Source of the DNA: Prinia subflava
Lineage: Eukaryota > Chordata > Aves > Passeriformes > Cisticolidae
Direction: 5' to 3'
Length of the DNA: 64,000 nucleotides
Assembly (NCBI RefSeq): GCF_021018805.1
Contig: NC_086256.1
Coordinates: 11,846,032 to 11,910,031, forward strand
Part shown: positions 1 to 13,561 of the stretch, piece after piece
Layout: every line of letters starts with the position of its first letter
How positions within the stretch are numbered: position 1 is the stretch's first letter
Made by a program: the position numbers and the translations under genes
The notes under the pieces: generated by a model
The model's database searches: none
What the model was told of the DNA's origin: nothing
Seen by the model: only the letters and a program-made list of their open reading frames with translations

Positions 1-1560
1 AATAAAATGCTTGAAACTAATTACTGTGTTGTTACAAAATGGGGGGATGTTTGTGCGTAGAGTCTCTCACAAAGCCCTATTAATTGCACTGCTTGAGTAT
101 TTCTGTGATACAAGGAGACATAGTGCTTAATACAATATTTGTAGTGGAGAAAATGTTGAATTTATGATGTGAATTTAAAAGAATTTATCTGAAATACCAA
201 TTTTAAATTAACTAAAAGAGCACTTTTAAAAGAAAGGTAAAAAAAAAAGGTGATTTAGTAAAAGATTAGCTTTATTCCAGGTGGAGCTCAGCAACAGCTT
301 CTTCCTTCAGCTGAAAAGGTAATTGATTTCATGACCCTGTGACTCCCACTGTGCCAAAAATGCAAGTGAGTCCTGAGAGATTTGGTGGCAAGGGGAGCCA
401 GTTCCTTCTTTTGATACCCTTTGGCCTCTTTTACATTTGAAATCATAGCTACATATTATGCTAAAAGTTCTTGCTTTCTGAAGTACTCTGGTGAATTTTT
501 GACTTTATTCTCTCTTTACCTTTTCACACATATTCTAAGGAGAATGTAAAAAAAAACCCAAAAAACCAGATAAAGAATTAGGCAAATCCTGTGTACACTG
601 GAAGGAATCTAGTAAATTCTATTGCAGACGCTGGAAAAGATAATGGTGTGAAGGAGGATGACGCAAGTTAAGAAAGTGAAAGTGAAGCCCCAAATCGTTT
701 TCTAGTACTTTCTGGTTAAGGAAGCATTTTCTGTCGCTTCTAATCAGTCTCTTGTAAGTTTGAGCAGGTTCTAGAAAACGGCTTTAAATATAATGCTCTC
801 TGAGTCAGAGGATTAGTGGGTTTTATTGTTAGAAGGAAGGCAGTTGAGCCTAATTACCTCCATAATAGTAACTCCATTTCAGCCTAGAAATGTCTTCATA
901 CAGACAATGTCTAGATAGGACCTAAAGTGTTGTATTTCAGCGCTTTGTTCCAGCGAGGAGTAATTTTTCAGATGCGTTAATCTGTCATGTAGTTCATTGC
1001 CCTACTGATAAATGTAGCTCATTTCTTGACCTATAGCTCTTAACAGAGGTACCAAAGAAATCTTGCAGGCTAGAACTTCATAGCATTTTCTCTATGGAGC
1101 ATGAGAAATACTTCAGTAGTAGAATTCGTTTTATACATTTAAAAATAAATGTGTAAGAACCAAGTATTTTTCTGTTATTAGCATCTCATCAGATGAAAGC
1201 TATTTGTTTGGTATATTGCCATACTTGTATAATAATCCTGGTACTTTCTATTCCATAGAAGAAGGCTGAGACAGGATTTACGTTTTGATCTCCTTTAATT
1301 TAATGGCTTGAGTTGTGATAAACAAAGTGGTATTTTTTTTGCTTAGATTCATTCTTACTGCTTACTAGTACATGGCTATGGTCAGCTGTGGTTGAGGGTG
1401 GCTTAATTTTCTTTTTAAAGAAACAATTTTGCCTTCTGAAGCTTTGTCATTGATTCGGGTGTAAAATTCTTCATAGCCTTTGCTGGAAAGGGTACAGCAC
1501 TGTGTTGATATATTTGGAGAAGAGTTATGTACAGCTGTCTCTATAGAAACGGTGAAGTAA
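1..1560. other. Upstream flank, no supported gene
   Basis: AT-rich sequence 5' of the DNAJB4 CpG island. I see no supported coding exon on either strand. In human the neighbour here is FUBP1, which points away from DNAJB4; no FUBP1-like coding sequence is recognisable, so that gene probably lies to the left of the window. One weak exon-like 38-base segment at 281-318 is discussed under findings. Confidence 0.6.
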
Positions 1561-1756
1561 AATGCTATAATTACTCTAGATGGTTTCAGCACGTCCCTTG
1601 GGGCGGACAAGCCCTCGGAGCGGGCTGGGCTGGGCTGCGCTGCCGGCGAAAGGCGCGGGTGTCGCTGCCTTCACCCTTTGCACCCGGGCTGCCGGGCAGG
1701 GCCGGGCGGAGCGCGGTGCGCAGGCGCAGCGGGGCCGGGGAAGTGACGTCCCCGCG

Positions 1757-1764
1757 TTCTAGAA
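1757..1764 (+). promoter_or_regulatory. Heat shock element (HSF binding site)
   Basis: TTCTAGAA is a tail-to-tail pair of inverted nGAAn units, the core HSF1 site. It lies 68 bp upstream of the TATA box in the promoter of an HSP40 gene, where heat induction is expected. Only one clean pair of units is seen; a third unit would be needed for a full trimer site. Confidence 0.7.
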
Positions 1765-1831
1765 AGAGCGCGGGCACGGCCTGCGGGGGCGGGCTCTGGG
1801 CGCGGGGCCGTGCCGGCGTGTCATCATCGTT

Positions 1832-1837
1832 TATAAA
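1832..1837 (+). promoter_or_regulatory. TATA box of DNAJB4
   Basis: TATAAA sits inside a GC-rich promoter, with the heat shock element upstream and the start codon about 200 bp downstream. TATA boxes are common in stress-inducible HSP promoters. It places the transcription start near 1860-1868. Confidence 0.6.
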
Positions 1838-2043
1838 CGAGCTGCGGGGCACGGAATGAAACACGGACAAGCTGTCTGCTCGTTCTTTCCTGTAGCGTAG
1901 AGTTTGTTGTTTTGTAGCAGCTCTGCTTGTTTCAAGTCAAAGTTTGATTTTTATTTTTCCTTCTCTAGCATCTCCACCTTGCTGAGACATTGGACGCTGC
2001 TTTCTTTACAGCAAGGAAAATCTGAATTTCTCCAGCACTCAGG

Positions 2044-6521
<4,478 letters not shown>

Positions 6522-7249
6522 AATGGAAGACTGTGTATGTCAACAGATTAAAATAGGACACTGGAAATGCAGAAGACTGGCGAGTCTGTGCTTTAAAAGT
6601 GCAATCTGTAACACCTAGTGGAATCTTTGTTTTTTTTTGTTTTGTGGGACGGGTGGGGGGAAAATACTGTAATGCTGCATGAGAAGAAAAGGGTTTAAGT
6701 AGAAGTCATACAGGTGAATTCTGCAGTAAAAATTACAGGGAAAACCACTCATTTTCTTTTACATCTTCCTAATCAGCAAAGTTTAGTCATTATTTTGCTT
6801 AATATAATTGCAGTAATTTTTTTACGAAGTCAGTTCATATTTCTGTTAAAGTACTTGAGCTTCCAAGTACATTATTTCTTATATCCTCACCATGTCTATA
6901 ACATTACACATTTATACAGAAATTTGAGATCATAGTAGAAATACACAAAGGTATAAATATTTTAAAGAGCAAAACATGAGAGAGATCATTTCAGTATGTT
7001 GCTTTCCACTGCACAAAGCATAGGTCAGAAGAATCAGCTTGGACTCTTGAACAGCCCTCCTGTGCAATGAAAGCCTTCTCTTTATTGCCCCTGGAAGTTT
7101 CAGGGCTGCACTGTGTGTGTGGCAAAGGGCACATGGCCTGAGGAGCCAGAGTAGCCATTTGCTGTGGGGTAGCTCCTCAACCTTCAGGCAGTGCAGCAAG
7201 AAGGGCATCTTCAAGGACATGAACAGCCAAGGGTGAGCCTGCTGTCCAG

Positions 7250-8680
7250 TGGGGCTGGTGACCCATGTCATGGGGAAGGTTGAGGTACTCTGTTGCCTTT
7301 GCATCAGTCACTACAGTAAAACAAGCATGCAGGGATTCCAGGCCCCGGAGGGGAAATGCAGAACCTTGGTGGTGGAGGACTGGGTTAGGGTGCACTTTAC
7401 CTGGAAGTCTGTAAGCCTGACAGATTGCACCCAAGTGTTGAGGGAGCTGACTAATGCCACTGCAGGGCCACTCGTGTTTATCTTTGAGTGGTCAGGGAGA
7501 TTGAGAGATGTTCTGGTAGACTGGAAAAGAGAAAATACCACTCTCCAAGAAAACCAAGAAGATTTGGGAATCTACAGGCTAATCAGCTTCACCTAAGCCC
7601 TTGGTAATATGATGGAAAAGAATCCTCCTGGAAAGCATTTCTAAAAGGTGGTCAGGGTAGTCAACACTGATGTACAGCAGGGAAATCTTGCTTGACCAAT
7701 CTCAGTGCCCTCTACAGTGAGCTTTGGGAATGTTGGGAGAACAGTCTGTGTTGTTTACCTTTTACATCGGTAGACAGACTGATTAAGTACAGGTTAGATA
7801 AGAGGAAAGTGAAATGGGTTAAAAGCTGGCTGAATCAGTGGGCACAGGGGGTTTAATCAGTAGCACAAAGTCCAGTTGGAGGAAAGTTAATAGTGGTGTA
7901 CCCTGTGGCTCAGTAATGGGGCCAATACTAATCAGCATCATTAATAACTTGAATTATGGGATGGAGTTTAGAAATCATATAAACTGGAAGAAGTAGCTGG
8001 TGCCACCAACTGATGTACTCAGCCTTTGCAAGTGGCCTCAACAGGCTGAAGAACTGGGCAGGATTCTCATGAAGTTCAGGAAGGGGGAGTGCAAAGTTTT
8101 GCTCCATTGGGGAGTAAGTGACCAGCAAACCGTCAATAAACTGACTGAGCTGGCAATGCAACCTTGTGGCAACAGAGGCCAAAGCTTTCCTAGCAGGTGA
8201 GGGGAGATGATCCTTCCTTGTTACTCTCAGCACTGATGAGGATCCATCTGGAGTACTGGAGTCCTTGGTACCTGGAGGATACAAACTTGGTGGAGCAGCT
8301 CCAGCACAGGACCGTGATGAGAGGCTGAGAGAGCTGGAACTTGTTGGCATGGGGAAGAAAAGCCTTGGGGGAGATCTTGGCACCTAGCAGGAGGGAGTGA
8401 AGGTGGAGGAGCCAGGCTCTTCTCGGTATATTTCAGTGACAGGCCTAAATGGACACAAGTTAGTTAGGGATTCCATCTGAACACAAGGAAGCACCTTTTT
8501 ACTGAGAGGATGGTCAGACACTGGAACAGGTTTCCTAGAGAGTTTGAGGAGTTGCTATCCCTGGATGCTCATAGCCTGCCTGGACATTGTGCAGGGCAGC
8601 CTGCTCCAGCTGACCATGTGTGAACGGGTGTGTTGGATTACATCACACCAAGAGGTTTCTTGCCGGGTTGGAAAGATGCA
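7250..8680 (+). mobile_element. CR1 LINE fragment, + orientation, decayed
   Basis: A degenerate copy of the chicken repeat 1 non-LTR retrotransposon. From about 7430 (GTGTTGAGGGAGCTGACTAA) it follows the CR1 reverse-transcriptase region. The GVPxGSVxGPIL motif is still readable near 7895-7935. It continues through the CR1 3' part (CTGGAGTACTGGAGTCC near 8250, GTTGGATTACATCAC near 8632). The frame is broken by stops and indels, and the YADD catalytic motif is not recognisable. The left boundary is uncertain (7250-7400). Recognition is by eye from known CR1 consensus features. Confidence 0.85.
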
Positions 8681-9843
8681 CAAAGAACCCTGTAAAAGCA
8701 TTTGGCTAGGGCAGGTACTTTAAGATCATGCTGATTAGGATCATACTCAAGTATTCATTATTTTCAAAGGCCAAACTTTACTCCCATGAAGAAGAAGGAA
8801 GAGCTAGGTCCTATCTATAGCCAAGTATGCTTAGAGTCAGTGTGGGATAGGGGTTGCCCAGAAACTTTCATATGCTAGAATTGAGGTTGGTTTTTTTTTT
8901 TTTTAAATTCAAATATGAGTTAGTTGTCTTTAGAGATAAAAGATGTGTAGAGAGATGGAAAGCCCTCTGTAATAGTCTAGTTTTTATAATACAGTAGTAG
9001 GGCTGGTTCCCTCGGTTGCAGCATGGTATTGGTGAAAGAAATGCCTTGTGGGCTTGCGTTATTACTTGAGTTTAAAACCGTAATACAGTGCTTTAACAAC
9101 ACTTTCAAATGATTTGGGAATTTTTTGTTGTTTTTCATAAGAAAATATTTCAAGATTTGCTGTCAGCCTTTTTGCCTGTGGAAATACAGAGGTTTACCAG
9201 CTCTGTTTAGGTAGCCTAAGAAATAGCAGTGTTATATATGTGACTGCAGGAAAGTAAATTGTACGGAAGTTGGGATTTAATTTACAATAATTTTTTAATG
9301 AGTGTAAGAAGAATGCAATTTCTTCTGCTTAAAAGAATAGAATATCTGTGGGGTATTGTTCAAGTCAATTTTTCAACTGCAGATCTCTTCATGCAGTATC
9401 AGTTAGTTGTAGTCCTACATTGACAGAAAGTAAACAATTGCTGGAGCAGTATCACAAAGAAAGAAAAATTGCTGCTTAGTGCTTCTGCATATTGTTAATA
9501 CTATATATTGTTTGTTGAAAAAATTTCCATTTCAGTATGTTCCGTATTGCATTTCTTATGTGGTTTTTAAGTAAAAAGTGTAAAGTTCGTTTTTAACTTT
9601 CTCTTATTATTTTGTTATGATGGCAAATGCTACAAGCTACACAACTTTAAAGCATATCAACCTAAAATACCTATTTGTCATTTTAAAAGCTAATGGAATC
9701 AAGCATTTTGTAATCCAGGATCTTGTAACCATATCCAACTTGTAAAAAAAAGTTACAACTAGGACTATTTTTTTGTAACCATCTTCAGGTAAGAGGAGTA
9801 GTGTTAAATTGATGAATTGCAGTATCTTGTGTATTTAGAGGTG

Positions 9844-9860
9844 TATATATATATATATAT
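9844..9860. repeat. (TA)n microsatellite
   Basis: Uninterrupted TA dinucleotide run of about 8 units, in the probable DNAJB4 3' UTR. Confidence 0.9.
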
Positions 9861-9927
9861 GTATAGCAAACTAAACTTTTCCAATTGTTTTCAAGCTCAA
9901 AATATAAAACTTAGAAGACTGGTATGA

Positions 9928-10189
9928 AATAAATGCTTGTATTTCTTTTCTTATGGAGAGGTAACAAAGGATATGTTTCAGAAACCAGCATGTAGAATTA
10001 CTTCAAAATATGAGAGGAAGCATTAATATCTATCTAATCCAGGATTCACAAGAAATATTTTTCTAATCAAAAATGTGCTTAAAAGCTGTTTTAAAACCCA
10101 CTTCATTATTTAATAAAGTTACTTGGGAGAAGGAGACAAATACTCGGTCAACTACTATATTTGTAACTACTGAAATACATGAAAATAAA
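9928..10189 (+). terminator. Cluster of three AATAAA poly(A) signals
   Basis: AATAAA occurs at 9928-9933, 10112-10117 and 10184-10189 in AT-rich sequence downstream of DNAJB4. This is the most likely 3' end of that gene, but no transcript evidence is available. Confidence 0.45.
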
Positions 10190-10200
10190 ATGGTCATTCA

Positions 10201-12830
10201 TTAAATTGGGATGGGTTTTTGATCTCTTGAAGGTTGCTTAGGTGCCACAGAAAGTAAAAGTCATTTAGTTGCTTTGAAATTCATCCAGCAAGTCTGAAAA
10301 CCTCTGCTTCTAAAGATGCTTTTGTAATCTCACCAACATCAAGCCTTAGGATAACCTCACGCTGTTGGAAGTGTAGGTCAAGCTGCATTGCAACCCTTTC
10401 TCCCTCCTGTCCATACAGTGGTGCTTTGCTTGCTCCACAGCTTTCTGCTATTGTAGTCAATTAGCCGAGATTCCATTTTCTTCACATGAGAACAGCCAAT
10501 TCTTTATTCACATAACTTATTTCATAGCATTTTCACAGCCCTTGTTTGCGGCACCTATTAGGTGGTAGTTTTCTTACTACTCCATTTTTTGGTCAGAAGG
10601 TGATTTATGTGTACGTGCTAAGATTCAGGTTGTTTACATTTTTCCTTTATGGGTTCCCAGGGAACTTATCTTACTGTTTACACAGATGCACGTATTTTTC
10701 AACCCAAGAATAGGTTGTTGTGTTAACAAACCTTTCGTACCAAGATTGGTTTTGCATGGGAACTTGCAAATTGCTTAACTATACGTAGAAGAGATGACAG
10801 GCTAGCTGTTAATTTAATATAGCAGGCCTGATTTTATGAGGCCTTTCTTTTATAATTCTACCTTCACAACATTGTGCTGTATGAGGGGGTTACCATTCCA
10901 TTCTTTCACTCAGCCATTTTTGTAGTAGCTGTGCTGAAAGCTTCCTGAAGCCTATTTGTGGTGTGTTGAACAAATACACTCCATTCTTTTCTAGTATGTG
11001 CATCTTATGTGCTAGTCTGACTCACCAGAAACAGACTTTTTTGGGGTCAAATGGGTTTTCCTTAAACAGTGAAATTTGCTGCAACTTTACGTGAAATTCT
11101 GTGCACTTGAATTCATGTGCTAGACCTAAAAAATAGGGCCATGAACATGATACTGTAAATATAATTGAGACAATCTTACTTTTCCAGTACATGCTAGTCT
11201 TCTTTTTGCAACTGACATGAGTAGTTCACTCAATGGCTTACTGAACACATCCTATATAGCCAGGGTGTTTGTCATACAGCCACTTACTGTTCAGCATGCA
11301 AATTGAGCAAATAGCACTCATCTCCTCCTGAGGTGCAGAATCTCAACTCTTCATTTGTCAAATGGCTCAGCAATAGACTGTTGGATGACATGATTTGTTT
11401 CCTTTCGGGCTTCTCCAAGTAATTGCTCTATTATTTAAAGAGTGAAAATAGAGATGTATTGTTGATCCCCGTGGGTGTGGAAGGTATAAGTGCCCTGAGC
11501 TTGTTGCCCTGGAATTACTGGCTTACCCAAGGGAGGAGCTGTACAACAACAACCCTGTTAGTCATGCTTGATTGCTTTATCAAGGACAAACTGCCACGTT
11601 CACCTGCTGTGAACAAAAACCCCTAACGCCACCCAGCCAGCACCTGAAATACCATATAGCATTTCCCTGAATAAGGACAGATACCCCATGTGTAGTGAAA
11701 CGTTCACTGATAGTGGCATTTCATATCCAACAATGTAACTTTGTTCCGCATACATTCTCCACACGTTACGGCTGTTGCATGCCACAATTCTTGCATCCCA
11801 AGTATTATGTGTAAGAAACTGAAGAATGGGATGGCCTGTAGTGTGCAATATAGCTGGGATAAAAGGATCAAATCCATTTTTCTTTTTTTAAAGTACATAG
11901 TTTATTTTTCTTTCTAAAACCGAGGCTAATAGCAGTTTCATTTAAGTTGTAACTCTTCAAAAAAAGTTCATTTGAAGTAGTTTTTGCATCCTTAGTATCT
12001 GGAGTTGCTAAATTTGGAGTTTTCTACTACTAGAACTGGATAAAAGCTGTTCTCCATGCTATCTTGGAAAAGGTGAAGTCAAATTGGCTTCGAACCTTTA
12101 TTTACCTTATGCTTTTTTACAGCATAAGCAGTTTGAAATCTGTACGTAATTGCATGTAGTCAGAGGTGCTCTGATTAGACCTGCTGGGAACTTTTGACTC
12201 ATGGCTGCTCCACAGTAATTCATTGTCTCTGCCTGCCCGGTCTGACTCCATATGCCAGAATGCTTTTTCTCTGCAATGATTTGTCTTTTTTATTCTGAAA
12301 GTCAGAAGATGTGGTAAGGCAGTGCTGCTTCTCTGTGTGCCCTCTGATCAGTTTCCTTTGGAAGTGCTGAATGTTGGCTCATGACTTTTGCACTCTTCAC
12401 ATCTTGGGTGGATTCAGTGCCCCGCTGGAAATGGAGCAGTTCCACTGAGGTGTGGTTACTTTGGAGCACAGATGTCTCCTGTAAATGTGAACATCTGACT
12501 ACCATATGTACCTCTGTTTCACAGTAGAGGAAACATTTTGAATTCATTAAATGTTACAAATACTTGAAAAGTATTTTCTGTGTTACATCTCAGTATTTCA
12601 GAGCTGTTGTCCAGTACAACAGGAAGTCTCTTAAACTTTGGTCATGTTACTGTTGCTGTATTAACCGTCAGAGATTTATAGAGAGTCTGTGATAAATGAG
12701 AAAGAGTTGCCAGAAGTCTTTGTATACTTTAGGTTTTCTTTTATATCCTAGATATAAATCTATACTAGTCAGTATTCAGTACTTCGCTATTAGCAGAAAC
12801 TCCTGTACTAATGAGTGCAAAGTTGGTAAG
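10201..12830. other. DNAJB4-GIPC2 intergenic region
   Basis: AT-rich sequence. I see no coding exon, RNA gene or clear repeat family on either strand. Confidence 0.6.
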
Positions 12831-12920
12831 TACCCCGCTGTGGCGGAGGCAGGAGCGTTCTGAGCGCAGGCAGGGCAGCGGAGCTGGCCCCGAGCCGCCG
12901 GGACGGGGTAGGGCCGGGGG

Positions 12921-13190
12921 CGCTACGGGCCCGGGGCGGCCGGAGCAGGGCAGCCGGAGCGGGGCGGACCGGGGCGCTGCGGACCCGGGGCGGCCGGGGG
13001 CACTGCGAGCCCTCAGCGCTGCGGGCCCGGGGCGGCCGGAGCAGGGCAGCCGGAGCGGGGCGGACCGGGGCGCTGCGGACCCGGGGCGGCCGGGGGCACT
13101 GCGAGCCCTCAGCGCTGCGGGCCCGGGGCGGCCGGAGCAGGGCAGCCGGAGCGGGGCGGACCGGGGCGCTGCGGACCCGGGGCAGCCGGA
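12921..13190 (+). repeat. 96-bp GC-rich tandem repeat, about 2.8 copies
   Basis: The same 96-bp unit starts near 12921, 13017 and 13113. The landmark CCGGAGCAGGGCAGCC recurs exactly 96 bp apart (A at 12944, 13040 and 13136). The first two copies are nearly identical and the third is truncated. The unit length is a multiple of 3, so the frame crossing it stays open. It lies upstream of the GIPC2 start, in the promoter or 5' UTR. High identity suggests recent expansion. Confidence 0.9.
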
Positions 13191-13321
13191 GCGGGGCGGG
13201 CCGGGGCGGGGCCGGGCCGCACCTGGCGGCCGCGATGGCCGCGGGGCCGGGGCGGCGCCGCGCCGGGGGCAGAGTCCAGCGCGGGCGGCGGGGCCGCAGG
13301 AGCCTCGGGCCGGCGCGGAAG

Positions 13322-13561
13322 ATGCCGCTGGGGCTGAGGGGCAAGAAGAAGGACAAGTCCAAGGAGACCTTCAAGCTGGTGGAGAGCGAGGCGGCGGCCC
13401 CGGCCCCCGCGGCGGCCCCCGCGCCGTCGGCCGGCGCGTCGCGGCTGCAGTTCCACACGCAGCTGGCGCACGGTAGCCCCACGGGCCGCGTGGAGGGCTT
13501 CGGCAGCGCCCGCGAGCTGTACGCCCGGATCGGAGCCGCCTTCGGCATCCACCCCGCCCAG
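13322..13561 (+). CDS. GIPC2: GIPC2 coding exon 1
   Basis: Encodes residues 1-80, ending HPAQ, with donor CAG|GTAGGG in phase 0. The start was chosen because MPLxLRGKKK matches the family N terminus. An in-frame ATG at 13235 could add 29 residues. The PTGRVEGF and ELYARI motifs match the human protein. Confidence 0.93.

Larger units (their letters stand above)
1600..1870 (+). promoter_or_regulatory. DNAJB4: DNAJB4 CpG-rich promoter
   Basis: Sharp switch from AT-rich flank to a GC- and CpG-rich block just upstream of the DNAJB4 5' UTR. It holds, in order, an NRF1-like motif (1717-1728, TGCGCAGGCGCA), a CRE-like TGACGTCC (1744-1751), a canonical heat shock element (1757-1764) and a TATAAA box (1832-1837). 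The TATA position predicts transcription starting near 1860-1868, giving a 5' UTR of roughly 180 bases. I see no ATG between about 1870 and 2043. The motifs are read directly; their use in vivo is inferred. Confidence 0.75.
6522..10200 (+). other. DNAJB4: Probable DNAJB4 3' UTR and flank
   Basis: Non-coding sequence after the DNAJB4 stop. A CR1 copy lies at about 7250-8680. The rest is AT-rich, with a short (TA)n tract at 9844-9860. The best poly(A) signals form a cluster at 9928, 10112 and 10184. If these are used, the 3' UTR is about 3.4-3.7 kb and includes the CR1 copy. An ATTAAA at 6547 could give a very short 3' UTR, but it sits only 25 bases after the stop. Transcript data would be needed to choose. 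Confidence 0.5.

Noticed and set aside
1527..1870. Open frames of 60-110 codons on both strands in the DNAJB4 CpG island
   Set aside because: They are promoter sequence with high GC, with no domain and no conserved start.
7928..8383. 151-codon minus-strand frame
   Set aside because: It is antisense to the CR1 copy and has no recognisable protein similarity.
12811..13476. 221-codon + strand frame starting at 12811 with a 32-residue repeat
   Set aside because: It is out of frame with GIPC2, is made by the 96-bp repeat, and has no recognisable domain.
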